Positions 1 through 7,631 of a stretch of 36,748 nucleotides of DNA are shown piece by piece. Location of the stretch: assembly GCA_937898415.1 (NCBI GenBank), contig CALDLA010000079.1, positions 1-36,748 of the forward strand, written 5' to 3'. Each line of letters begins with the position of its first letter. The first letter of the stretch is position 1. The position numbers and the translations under genes were made by a program. The notes beneath the pieces were generated by a model. It saw nothing but the letters and a program-made list of their open reading frames with translations, had not been told where the DNA came from and did no database searches. This stretch comes from an uncultured Prevotellaceae bacterium (GTDB taxonomy: Bacteria > Bacteroidota > Bacteroidia > Bacteroidales > Bacteroidaceae).

Positions 1-346
1 ACTCCACATTTAGCTTTAAGCGCATTGAAGTTCAAATTGGAGCAGGATGTCATTTTCAGATAAACCGCCGATTTTTGATAACTTATTGACTTTCAGTAAT
101 GATTATAGCCATTATTTTGGAGAGGTTACGAATTAGTTACATACAGGAGTCCGAAATTCTCCACGATTTGCGTAAACATCAATAACTCTTTATCGACCTC
201 ATTTGCGGGTACAAAATTACAAATAATTATTGAACAAAACAAACTTTTAACACAAATTCTTCAAAACTGTATAATAAATTATTGCTGGTATAAATTATTG
301 CTGTCAGATAAATAATTAACTTAATTGGCACTATGACATAATGTCA
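1..346. other. Gene-free left edge
   Basis: I find no convincing coding region here. All frames on both strands are broken by stops; the longest minus-strand stretch, near the left edge, is only about 27 codons and has no start. The sequence is AT-rich and becomes upstream DNA for the first RiPP operon. It may hold the decayed end of a neighbouring gene, but nothing identifies it. Confidence 0.6.
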
Positions 347-354
347 TATCTTTG
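325..354 (+). promoter_or_regulatory. Bacteroidetes-type promoter for the first RiPP operon
   Basis: A TATCTTTG -7 box lies at 347-354 and a TTG -33 element at 325-327, with 19 bases between them, matching the TTTG/TAnnTTTG promoter used by the Bacteroidetes primary sigma factor. Transcription would begin near 361, giving an mRNA leader of about 140 bases before the precursor gene. That leader contains a CCCCAAAGGGG mini-hairpin near 456-466. Confidence 0.6.
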
Positions 355-503
355 CAAGACATCTTAGCAGATTCATATTTGGCACATTATTTGTTCTGTA
401 ATATGTAGTACCATTGTCTTGTATCATAAGAGAGAATGGTCAGTGTTAGTTAAGCCCCAAAGGGGAGAGTATTAATTGCCTTCGTGGCCTAAAAAAGTTG
501 AGT

Positions 504-623
504 ATGAAGAAATATCAAACTCCAACATTGGTGGCCCAAAGCACTGTGAAGATGGCAGATTGTCGTCCTAACAGAAGGCCTTGTGGCAGACCATGCAATC
601 CTCCAGGACCTGGCGGACGCTAA
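504..623 (+). CDS. Cys/Pro/Arg-rich RiPP precursor peptide (39 aa)
   Basis: This short gene encodes a 39-residue peptide that begins MKKYQTPTLVAQ and ends CGRPCNPPGPGGR. It contains the leader motif Y4-x-x-P7-x-L9, the YxxPxL pattern that lasso-peptide leaders use to bind a PqqD-like recognition element. The tail from C20 holds three cysteines (C20, C27, C31), seven prolines, five arginines and a Gly-rich end, with RPC occurring twice. It sits directly upstream of a radical SAM/SPASM enzyme that carries a PqqD-like domain, so I read residues 1-19 approximately as leader and the remainder as core. There is no Gly-Gly cleavage site and no Gly-start ring with a Glu/Asp acceptor, so it is not a standard lasso peptide. 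The mature structure and function are unknown. The ATG is the only sensible start and follows the promoter at 325-354. Confidence 0.7.
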   Translation: MKKYQTPTLVAQSTVKMADCRPNRRPCGRPCNPPGPGGR

Positions 624-628
624 AAGAT

Positions 629-658
629 GTCAGACGATATGCAATAATATCGTCTGAC
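629..658 (+). terminator. 12-bp hairpin between precursor and maturase genes
   Basis: The arms GTCAGACGATAT (629-640) and ATATCGTCTGAC (647-658) pair perfectly over 12 bp around a 6-base loop. The following bases, TGTTATTTTATAT, are T-rich and run straight into the maturase ATG at 672. This fits a leaky intrinsic terminator or mRNA-stabilising stem that keeps precursor transcript in excess of enzyme transcript. The structure is visible in the sequence; its effect is inferred. Confidence 0.65.
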
Positions 659-671
659 TGTTATTTTATAT

Positions 672-2123
672 ATGAAATACTATCAAATCAAACCAGATGT
701 TATCTTCCGTAATTACGGAGACTTCGGTTATATAACAGACAACCGTAATTTCGGATACCATTTTTCCAATACATCATATGTGTTGGGAGATAAAATCGTA
801 TCTGAAAGTGGTGCCGTTATATTGTCTTGCCTTGAAAAAAAACCTCTCTCACTACACGAAATCGTGGATAGGGCAATGAATGAATTTGTTGATGTCGATA
901 TAAATCAGTTGAGATGTGATGTTGAAGCATTACTACAGTCTTTGTCAGAAGCTGGTTTTATTATAACTGGCGAATCGGAAGACGAATGTAGAGCAAATTC
1001 TTGTTGCTCTATTCCACACGAAGTCGGAAATAAATCAATAGGAGTAAATGCAACCAATAATTCAACAATTACGACTCAAACTTTTTTTGAGAAGAGATTT
1101 GGTGACAATCCTTTTCCCGTTAGCGTTCATATAGAGATAGTGAGTAAGTGTAACGAGCGATGTGTCCATTGTTATATTCCTCACGAATATAAAAATCAAG
1201 TCATGGCTCCAGTCATGTTCTTTGATTTGATTAAACAATGCCAAGATCTGAAAATTCAGCATGTCACAATTAGTGGTGGTGAGCCTATGTTACACCCACA
1301 ATTCAGGGAATTTCTTAGAAGTTGTAGGGAGTGCGACATGTCTGTCAATGTTTTATCAAACCTTACTCTGCTTGATGATGACATCATTGAGGAAATGAAA
1401 CGAAATCCACTTCTTGGTGTTCAAACCTCCATTTATTCAATGAAACCAGAAATACATGATGCAATTACTAATTCAAAAGGTAGCCTCTCCAAAACTATGA
1501 ATGGCGTCATACGTCTTGTTAAGCAAGGCATACCTATTCAGATAAGTTGTCCAATCATGAAAACCAATTTTGACAGCTACAAGGAGATTAAAGTGTGGGC
1601 CGCTCAATATAATGTTTCTGTTGGATATGACTACACGCTAATTGGACAGTATAATGGTGGAACCTCGAATCTTCTCTACCGCCTAAGTGAAGAAGAAGTG
1701 GAACAAGTAATTATCGATGAACTTACTACAAACGATAATTATAAGAGTGAATTATTAAGCGAAGCATCTGATAATAGGAAGAAGACACCAGATGACTATA
1801 TTTGTAGTGTCTGCAATTCGTCAATCTGTGTGGCACAAAACGGTAATGTTTTTCCATGTGCGGGTTGGCAGGGATATATATTAGGTAATTTAGCAGATAA
1901 TTCATTGGCAGATATTTGGTATCACTCAGGTAAAGTGGGTTATCTTCGCAGTTTGAAACGTAAGGATTTCAAGGAATGCGAGGGTTGTCTTCAACGAGAC
2001 TATTGTACTGTCTGTATGGTAAGGAACTATAATGAAAGTCCATCAGGCAATCCTCTTGAAATTAGTAAATATTTCTGTAAAGTTGCAGAGATAAAAAAGA
2101 GATTGGCTGAAAATGGAAAATAA
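672..2123 (+). CDS. PqqD-domain radical SAM/SPASM peptide maturase
   Basis: This 483-aa protein is a radical S-adenosylmethionine enzyme predicted to modify the adjacent 39-aa peptide. Residues 1-100 form a PqqD-like, winged-helix RiPP-recognition domain (VIFRNYGDFGYITDNRNFGY is characteristic of the Bacteroidetes group). The radical SAM core begins near 150 with the Fe-S motif C160-x3-C164-x2-C167 and the SAM-binding SGGEP at 201-205. The C-terminal SPASM domain is complete by eye: C386-x4-G391-x4-C396, then C436-x2-C439-x5-C445-x2-C448, and a last Cys at 469, enough ligands for auxiliary clusters. SPASM maturases typically make thioether or C-C crosslinks, which suits a Cys-containing core, but the reaction is not determined here. 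The gene starts 13 bases after the intergenic hairpin and 48 bases after the precursor stop. The family is confident; the substrate pairing is inferred from adjacency and the YxxPxL leader. Confidence 0.88.
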   Translation: MKYYQIKPDVIFRNYGDFGYITDNRNFGYHFSNTSYVLGDKIVSESGAVILSCLEKKPLSLHEIVDRAMNEFVDVDINQLRCDVEALLQSLSEAGFIITGESEDECRANSCCSIPHEVGNKSIGVNATNNSTITTQTFFEKRFGDNPFPVSVHIEIVSKCNERCVHCYIPHEYKNQVMAPVMFFDLIKQCQDLKIQHVTISGGEPMLHPQFREFLRSCRECDMSVNVLSNLTLLDDDIIEEMKRNPLLGVQTSIYSMKPEIHDAITNSKGSLSKTMNGVIRLVKQGIPIQISCPIMKTNFDSYKEIKVWAAQYNVSVGYDYTLIGQYNGGTSNLLYRLSEEEVEQVIIDELTTNDNYKSELLSEASDNRKKTPDDYICSVCNSSICVAQNGNVFPCAGWQGYILGNLADNSLADIWYHSGKVGYLRSLKRKDFKECEGCLQRDYCTVCMVRNYNESPSGNPLEISKYFCKVAEIKKRLAENGK

Positions 2124-2668
2124 AAAGATGCAGATAAAAAGTTCAATTTCTGCAAAACTGAATTATTTGTTATTTGGTTTTTCTGCTTCCTGTATGAAAA
2201 GTTAGAGTAGATCTCGGATGCTGTCCGTGGTGAGTGTAGTGTGTAATCCGCTCCATACCCGTTCACTTTTAAATCAACAACAGTTGCAATCCAGAATGAT
2301 AATCGTAGCTGCTGTCACTATAGATAGGTGTTTGCACCTGTACTCGGTCGATTGCTTATAGCGAATGATGCAGACGCTGAGCTGTGGACAGTCACCTTTA
2401 CAGTTGGCTACACTCCCCATATGCACGCTCTTCAGCAGTATCAAGCGCCTGATGAAGGACAGGCTAAGTCATCCATATAGACACCTATACCATAAAGAAT
2501 CCCGTCTTCAAGTGCTGGATACAACAAAACAACTAAATTATCGTAAAACTGCTTTCCCGACAAACTTTCTGCCAATTTTAGCTACGTCAAAGAATATCGT
2601 TGCTCAGACAATGCCTTTTGCAAGAAATTCTCTGACTGCATCGGCAACAAGAAATCGCCGGAATACAA
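2113..2668 (+). pseudogene. Decayed region after the maturase, possibly a B2-type protease remnant
   Basis: This stretch of about 550 bases has no intact gene on either strand. An ATG at 2113 overlaps the maturase stop, as a translationally coupled third gene would, but the frame stops after 30 codons at 2205. Further frames read on with stops and shifts. One segment translates as AVTIDRCLHLYSVDCL (about 2302-2358), and a shifted frame gives VTFTVGYTPHMHALQQ (about 2390-2440). These faintly resemble the Cys and His regions of the transglutaminase-like lasso B2 protease, which would suit a YxxPxL leader. The match is weak and read by eye; it could equally be unrelated decayed DNA. Confidence 0.22.
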
Positions 2669-3466
2669 TTACCCACGCCCCTCAACATACATAGAATATG
2701 TTATGTTGGAATTATTCATTTTCCTGATTTCAAAACTAACAGTTTTGCCATCGAAAGGATTCTTATATGAAAGAGTCTTTGGAACCAAAACCACAGGAGT
2801 TGTCCTTGCCCAGATTGTATTGCTCTCGTCATTTTGTGGTATTTCCTGTTCTCTTGATTCCATATTATCTACTAGGAATAGAGGTAATAGCAGCCCTCGT
2901 CCAGTAGGAATGTCGCCATATTTGATTACATGCTTTTCTTTTTTTACTTTATTCCCTAAAATGTCTTCTGTATATTCCTCTAGGCCCATAACATCATCCC
3001 CCGTTGTAGTAAAGTAATCCAAACCGCAATAGGAATACAGACATTCATATTCAACAGTTACATCCTTAGCCAATCCTCCTCCAATTTGCTTAATTGACAG
3101 AACTATTACCGTATAAAAAGAAGAATAATCATCAGCATTCACATTCAGTATATTATTATTTGCGACATAATAATTTTTCAAGGGGTCAGAATAAAGAGAA
3201 TCCGAAGAGTTTTTTCCAGAAGCGAGAGAGAGGAAAACATGTTTCTCAATTTCGAAATATTGAATTTCAAACAGGGGATTTTCTTTTGCGATATTAATGC
3301 CAGACTGGATTACAGCGTTTCTTTGCGCCATCCACACATCTTTAAATATCAGCACATTTCCAAGAGCCCCTAATATATTAAGGATAAGCAGGAAAATATT
3401 CAGGTATTTCGTGTATCTATTCAAATCCCTTTCAGGCATAATCTTTCTTTTCTTCTTCTTTGTCAT
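2669..3466 (-). CDS. Single-pass membrane protein of unknown function (265 aa)
   Basis: I do not recognise a family. The protein has a very basic start (MTKKKKRK), one probable membrane helix at about residues 20-40 (YLNIFLLILNILGALGNVLIF), then a mostly beta-type extracytoplasmic or cytosolic domain of about 220 residues rich in Tyr, Asn and Asp. A second in-frame ATG at codon 10 is an alternative start. It is the last gene of the ten-gene minus-strand operon, 174 bases after the preceding gene ends, so it could have its own promoter although I see no clear one. Its role probably relates to the membrane-linked operon it closes. Confidence 0.65.
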   Translation of the reverse strand: MTKKKKRKIMPERDLNRYTKYLNIFLLILNILGALGNVLIFKDVWMAQRNAVIQSGINIAKENPLFEIQYFEIEKHVFLSLASGKNSSDSLYSDPLKNYYVANNNILNVNADDYSSFYTVIVLSIKQIGGGLAKDVTVEYECLYSYCGLDYFTTTGDDVMGLEEYTEDILGNKVKKEKHVIKYGDIPTGRGLLLPLFLVDNMESREQEIPQNDESNTIWARTTPVVLVPKTLSYKNPFDGKTVSFEIRKMNNSNITYSMYVEGRG

Positions 3467-3640
3467 ATTGCTCTTATTAATATTTCCAAACTCGCCAATG
3501 CAAACGTAGGACTTTTATGAAAGTGCATCTGTATTTTGCATTTTAGTTCAATTTACATATTTCTCCGTATAGTACCTACTCTTTTAATAAAAAAAATATG
3601 TTTCACCGCAAATTCTTGCATTTTTCTATTTTCCGAGCGC

Positions 3641-4126
3641 TTACTCTGAAAGAGATGCCACGTGTATGATCAGTGGTATTGCGGTGAAGAATAGGAGTAG
3701 CATAAGAATGAAACTCCAGCAACAACCCACATCCATCCAACATCTTGTTCGACAATCAACTATTTTACTGGAGATCCTATCCTTATACACCATACCGCCA
3801 TTTTCTTCTGGTATGAAATGATTCTTCAGAATGCTTTTATAAAAATAGTTAGACACAAAATGATACAGGTAATCTAAACAAACATACAGTATTCCGCAAA
3901 TGAAAGATATCACTAACCAGATACTGGCAGTAATCTTTCCATTCTCTTCGGAATATGTGAGAGCCCACAAAACGGCAATAAGTGTATATATGACTTGCCT
4001 ACCCATCGTATCCCTCTTAGACGATGCTTCTTTCATAAAATTCTTGATCTGCTCCCCGTCTGAATACTTGTTTGATGGATTCTCTTTTTCCATAACTTCT
4101 TTTTCTTTCTTCTCTTCTTCCATCAT
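3641..4126 (-). CDS. Three-helix membrane protein of unknown function (161 aa)
   Basis: The first 45 residues are charged (Glu/Lys-rich) and probably cytosolic. Hydrophobic segments follow at about residues 46-60, 66-92 and 134-155, giving about three membrane helices. Between the second and third is a hydrophilic stretch with Cys pairs (DCRTRCW, GCCW). The ATG overlaps the stop of the upstream gene in an ATGA arrangement (4123-4126), so the two are translationally coupled. No family is recognised. The start could be either of the first two methionines. Confidence 0.65.
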   Translation of the reverse strand: MMEEEKKEKEVMEKENPSNKYSDGEQIKNFMKEASSKRDTMGRQVIYTLIAVLWALTYSEENGKITASIWLVISFICGILYVCLDYLYHFVSNYFYKSILKNHFIPEENGGMVYKDRISSKIVDCRTRCWMDVGCCWSFILMLLLFFTAIPLIIHVASLSE

Positions 4127-4497
4127 ATTTTCTTAATTTTTTCAACGTTTATAACTATTCCTTTCTCCAATTTTACCATATATGGAGGCCATACGCCACC
4201 AGCCCGTTCGAGTTTAAGCCCTTTGAGCTGAACTTTAACCAAAGCTTCAGGTCCAATTACCTTCTTGCTTGCGAGCTCTTGAATGGTTATAGCAACCTCT
4301 TTACCTAATAGTCCCTCTGTAGGGGGAATGATTATACCAGGCTTTCCAACCAATTTGGCGGCAACATTGATTACACCATCCTTTTTTATTTTAACAGATA
4401 GAGATCTCCTATCAATGATGGGCATACCAGATAGGCCAGATCTTGTCCTTTGACAATTCTGTACCTTCCCCTGCTTACAAACTCTCCTTTTTTTCAT
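4123..4497 (-). CDS. Small basic protein of unknown function (124 aa)
   Basis: This 124-residue Lys-rich protein has no predicted membrane helix or signal peptide. The N-terminus is Arg/Lys-rich with two cysteines (MKKRRVCKQGKVQNCQRTRS). The rest alternates hydrophobic and charged residues in a pattern typical of a small beta-barrel or beta-sandwich (SLSVKIKKDGVINVAAKLVG, VKVQLKGLKLERAGGVWPPY). The basic N-terminus could bind nucleic acid or membrane, but that is only a possibility. It shares an ATGA overlap with the downstream membrane protein and lies 65 bases after the lipoprotein gene, so it is co-transcribed with the operon. Confidence 0.6.
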   Translation of the reverse strand: MKKRRVCKQGKVQNCQRTRSGLSGMPIIDRRSLSVKIKKDGVINVAAKLVGKPGIIIPPTEGLLGKEVAITIQELASKKVIGPEALVKVQLKGLKLERAGGVWPPYMVKLEKGIVINVEKIKKI

Positions 4498-4562
4498 TTT
4501 TTCTTTAACTTAGTTTCAACTATGAATTTTAGACAAATATAGCACAAAATAAAAGCGACATG

Positions 4563-5144
4563 TTACCTTATATCAAATTTTCGGTAACAAGTTATCGTCT
4601 TTCCATTTAGTTTGATATCAAATTCAGAGAAGTATTCCCCTTGGGGAAGTGGTGATTTATCATCCTTTTTATAGAAATATTCGGAATAGTAATGATGGGT
4701 TCCATTATAATATAATGCCGGGATGTCAAACCAGGGACAGACAAATACGACAGAATTATGTGCCCCGATAATTTCACATTCACGAAAGCTTGTCATTATT
4801 ACATCCCAAGGCGTCCCGATCTTTACCCCTTCCTGTGAATAGACGGTAAAAACATCAAAGCCCAAAACCTCTGAAAAGGGAGACAATATAACATCTTCAT
4901 CAGTATCGTTTTTGATCTCCAGCCAGAAAATGGTATTATCACCCTCCTTAAAATCGTAACATTCCATACCATCTTCATTCTGGAGTTGGAAACCTACCAT
5001 CAGGTCACTACCCTTCTCAATCGTACCAGTTCCATCCTTTTCACTGTGATTATTGATATCGGTCACGTCATCTGATTTGCTGCATGCACTCAACAATCCT
5101 AATGCCAGCAGCACGCTCATCATTAATCCTAGTATTTTCTTCAT
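4563..5144 (-). CDS. Lipoprotein of unknown function (193 aa)
   Basis: The N-terminus is a clear lipoprotein signal: a Lys-Lys start, a hydrophobic core and the lipobox LLSAC with lipidated C21, followed by a flexible Ser/Asp/Lys linker. The mature domain (about 50-193) looks like an immunoglobulin-like beta-sandwich of the kind that carries an intracellular-proteinase-inhibitor or DUF4352-type fold (IFWLEIKNDTDEDVILSP, then a PLPQGEYFSEFDI segment). That fold assignment is a guess from pattern. The gene starts 6 bases after the HEPN-like gene ends, so it belongs to the same transcript. It is unlike the other operon lipoprotein at 11976-12422. Confidence 0.7.
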   Translation of the reverse strand: MKKILGLMMSVLLALGLLSACSKSDDVTDINNHSEKDGTGTIEKGSDLMVGFQLQNEDGMECYDFKEGDNTIFWLEIKNDTDEDVILSPFSEVLGFDVFTVYSQEGVKIGTPWDVIMTSFRECEIIGAHNSVVFVCPWFDIPALYYNGTHHYYSEYFYKKDDKSPLPQGEYFSEFDIKLNGKTITCYRKFDIR

Positions 5145-5150
5145 AAGCCG

Positions 5151-5906
5151 TCAAAAAGATTCCATCGCGGATAGATATTGTTTATAGAGTGCTATTACGA
5201 TCTTATCTATTAAAATCAATATCGCATACCGTAAAAAATAATTCTCATATATATAATCATTGTCCAGCAATTTATTAAGTGTAGGCAGATTATCCTGATA
5301 AGACAGGGTGTTATGCGCACACCTGTTCCTATGTCGATAAACTTTGTCATAGATGAACAACAAATCTTTATACCCTCCACCTATACCATTCTTGTTTTCT
5401 TGAAATAGAGACACCGTACCGTTCTTCCCGCCGACAAGAAGATGACCATGCTTTATTTCTTTTGCAATCAGCTTATAATCTTCATATTGTCTGCCTTGCC
5501 ATTTATACAGATTTGAATTTACTATGATGTTATCCATGTCAGTTAACACGGATTGAATGATTTGCGTCTTCGCCATATTATCCAGTATGCCATACGAATC
5601 ATCTATCTTCTTGCTACAACTAATGATGTCATTTATTACCAGATTCTTTTCTCTGTAGTTTGAACATTCTCCCAGCGGGCTTTGTTTAAAACGTGTATAC
5701 CGATATTCATAGTCATAGGTTGCCAATTCCCAGCATATACATTTCATCTTTTGTTCCTGAAAGCCCGTCATACGGAGAAACAGAGACTGCATAATGTGCT
5801 CTGCGATAGTTGATGTCCCCATTCCATCGCCTACTCCGACACAAGCTGTAACCGTTTCACTTAGGAGACTTGTGATAGGAGATAATATAAAATCTGTATG
5901 TTTCAT
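5151..5906 (-). CDS. HEPN-like protein (candidate RNase partner of the DUF262 protein)
   Basis: This 251-aa helical protein carries RHRNRCAHN at residues 191-199, which contains an R193-x4-H198 motif, the Rx4-6H signature of HEPN ribonucleases, placed before a long C-terminal helix as in that fold. Its ATG overlaps the DUF262 stop (ATGA, 5903-5906), so the two are made together. DUF262 proteins paired with MAE_28990/MAE_18760-type HEPN proteins are a known bacterial defence-associated arrangement. A glycine-rich stretch near the N-terminus (GVGDGMGTS) lacks the Walker Lys and is not a P-loop. HEPN proteins can also be non-catalytic, so nuclease activity is inferred from one motif. Confidence 0.6.
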   Translation of the reverse strand: MKHTDFILSPITSLLSETVTACVGVGDGMGTSTIAEHIMQSLFLRMTGFQEQKMKCICWELATYDYEYRYTRFKQSPLGECSNYREKNLVINDIISCSKKIDDSYGILDNMAKTQIIQSVLTDMDNIIVNSNLYKWQGRQYEDYKLIAKEIKHGHLLVGGKNGTVSLFQENKNGIGGGYKDLLFIYDKVYRHRNRCAHNTLSYQDNLPTLNKLLDNDYIYENYFLRYAILILIDKIVIALYKQYLSAMESF

Positions 5907-7090
5907 CTTGATATATACCTATTATATATATTAATGGAGCTCTCCATTCGGGCTTTTAAATGCTTAAGCGCCGCAGGATTCCTTGAATGATATTTGTCCT
6001 TCTTGTATTCATCTATCTTTGATTGGACATTACGCCTGAAACCCTCAACGTTATTAATAATGAGATTGTGTTTAAGGATAACAACATGATATATCAATCC
6101 CATAAAATACATATCCATATTGATAATAGAACTATATATGCCTTTAAGGTCCAATTGGTCTATATAGGTTGTTAGCCTGTTCATCTCTGTTGTGAAGTCT
6201 TTATGGGGAAACAACGTTTCAAAGCTTCCAAACTTATCAGAAGGCACCTCACCGACTACAGAATAGATGTATTCCTCGTAGTATTTTTCCATTTTGAATC
6301 TATACCCATAGGCCACAGAAGAGAATCGGCTCGTTATATGATATTGGGTAAGCAACGACATATATCTAACGAAATCCATTCGCCCGACACCTCCATATTT
6401 CTTGGCATCTAATAGTACCTCTTTACCAAAGGAAGGCTCAAAGAAATCTATAAGACTCTCATCCAGGAAATACAGTGATTGACGACTTTCGACAGGTTGA
6501 AGCGGTTCGCCTTGGATATTAATATTCCGGAAAACGGAAGAATAGAATTTCTTCTGCGAATTATTTGTAGATGTTTCCGGCACAAGATAGCAAAAACCTA
6601 AATAATGAGTCTTTAGGAAATCTTCAGTAAGGGTTAATCCCAATGATTTATAATTGCCCTCCAATATCTTGTCTCGGATATCATCCAGCGTACTACCTTT
6701 CTCGGTAAGAACTGAGAATCTCCATTCCAGCAGATTATCGTATGGCATATCCTCATCGTCTGTTATGTCATCATTCTCATTAGCATAATTCTCAACTAAT
6801 TTCGCATATTTAGTTTTGTCGGGGAAGATGTTCAAACACGCCAACAGCAAGCTTGTCAATCGTTGCTGGCCATCAATAATCAGGTTTTGAACCGTATTTC
6901 CTTTCGTGTACGCCCCAATCGTTATTGGAGGTACGAACTGATTTCTGTTAAAAGTCTCTATGAGTGTCTTCACCCTGTTCTCGTCCCATACGAAGTATCT
7001 CTGATACTCCGGCAAGACAATATTCTTTTTGAGTATCAGATCAAGCCAATGCTTGAGTGTATACTCTCCATAATAAACCCTATTTCCCAT
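5903..7090 (-). CDS. DUF262 (GmrS/ParB-like) domain protein
   Basis: The N-terminal 120 residues are a typical DUF262 domain. PEYQRYFVWDENRVKTLI (27-44) and the motif D73-G-Q-Q-R-L-T-S (IIDGQQRLTSLLL) form the ParB/sulfiredoxin-like nucleotide-binding core also found in GmrS of type IV restriction enzymes and in SspE and Brig-type defence proteins. The remaining 275 residues are helical and charged; no HNH (DUF1524) signature is seen, so the effector is probably the overlapping HEPN-like partner. The gene begins 9 bases after the small membrane protein ends. A likely role is NTP-dependent sensing or gating in a defence module. The family call is firm; the function is inferred. Confidence 0.85.
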   Translation of the reverse strand: MGNRVYYGEYTLKHWLDLILKKNIVLPEYQRYFVWDENRVKTLIETFNRNQFVPPITIGAYTKGNTVQNLIIDGQQRLTSLLLACLNIFPDKTKYAKLVENYANENDDITDDEDMPYDNLLEWRFSVLTEKGSTLDDIRDKILEGNYKSLGLTLTEDFLKTHYLGFCYLVPETSTNNSQKKFYSSVFRNINIQGEPLQPVESRQSLYFLDESLIDFFEPSFGKEVLLDAKKYGGVGRMDFVRYMSLLTQYHITSRFSSVAYGYRFKMEKYYEEYIYSVVGEVPSDKFGSFETLFPHKDFTTEMNRLTTYIDQLDLKGIYSSIINMDMYFMGLIYHVVILKHNLIINNVEGFRRNVQSKIDEYKKDKYHSRNPAALKHLKARMESSINIYNRYISR

Positions 7091-7099
7091 ATTCCAATT

Positions 7100-7618
7100 T
7101 TATTGTCTAGTTATGCTTTCATCATTTGTATCTGTGCCATTATTCTCTTCCTCTTGACTATTTTCACTATTTGATAGAGTTTTCCGGTCTGACTCGTAAC
7201 TTTTTATAATAGCGTCAACTACATCTTTAAAGGTATTTAATTTAGAGCCATCACAATTCTTATTGCAAAATGTTTCGGCAACTTTTTCAATCGTCTTATA
7301 TATACTATCATTTGCAATAGCTGAAGAACAGAAGGAGCATCTTGACATTTGCTTTGAAATATCTTTGTAACCATCTTCGATGTTTTTCAGTTTGGATTCT
7401 ATATCTTCACTCTTTAATCGTATTTTTTTTATATTACAACAATTATATATTACACAAATACACATAATCAATAAAATAAGTAATGAGGCTCCAATTACCA
7501 ATTGACGCCAATCAAAATGTTGTTTAAGAAAATAAACACTAATGCCTATTATGGACACAACAATAACGCATAAGCACACACAAATACACGGACAACAAAT
7601 TTTAAAGATTTTTTCCAT
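7100..7618 (-). CDS. Small Cys-rich membrane protein with coiled coil (172 aa)
   Basis: Two hydrophobic helices occupy about residues 8-30 and 40-62, and both are unusually rich in cysteine (CCPCICVCLC near the start; CICVIYNCCN at the second). A predicted coiled coil follows (KSEDIESKLKNIEDGYKDIS), then C-x2-C (CSFC) and CNKNC pairs that might bind a metal, and a Ser/Asn/Glu-rich tail. No family is recognised. It lies 13 bases after the large NTPase gene and 9 bases before DUF262, so it physically links the two halves of the operon and may anchor them at the membrane. Confidence 0.65.
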   Translation of the reverse strand: MEKIFKICCPCICVCLCVIVVSIIGISVYFLKQHFDWRQLVIGASLLILLIMCICVIYNCCNIKKIRLKSEDIESKLKNIEDGYKDISKQMSRCSFCSSAIANDSIYKTIEKVAETFCNKNCDGSKLNTFKDVVDAIIKSYESDRKTLSNSENSQEEENNGTDTNDESITRQ

Positions 7619-7631
7619 AGGAGTAATTTTT

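Noticed and set aside
504..623. Lasso peptide
   Set aside because: YxxPxL is present, but there is no ring-start residue with an acidic acceptor at 7-9, no intact B2 or asparagine-synthetase-like gene, and the enzyme is a radical SAM protein.
1062..1262. Minus-strand 66-codon frame within the maturase
   Set aside because: Shadow of the radical SAM core; no start context or family match.
2365..2694. 109-codon plus-strand frame as a gene
   Set aside because: No domain, odd composition, overlap with the end of the minus-strand gene at 2669 and stops in related frames; better read as decayed DNA.
5800..5850. Possible P-loop GVGDGMGTS in the HEPN-like protein
   Set aside because: The Lys of Walker A is missing and no Walker B follows; a Gly-rich loop explains it.
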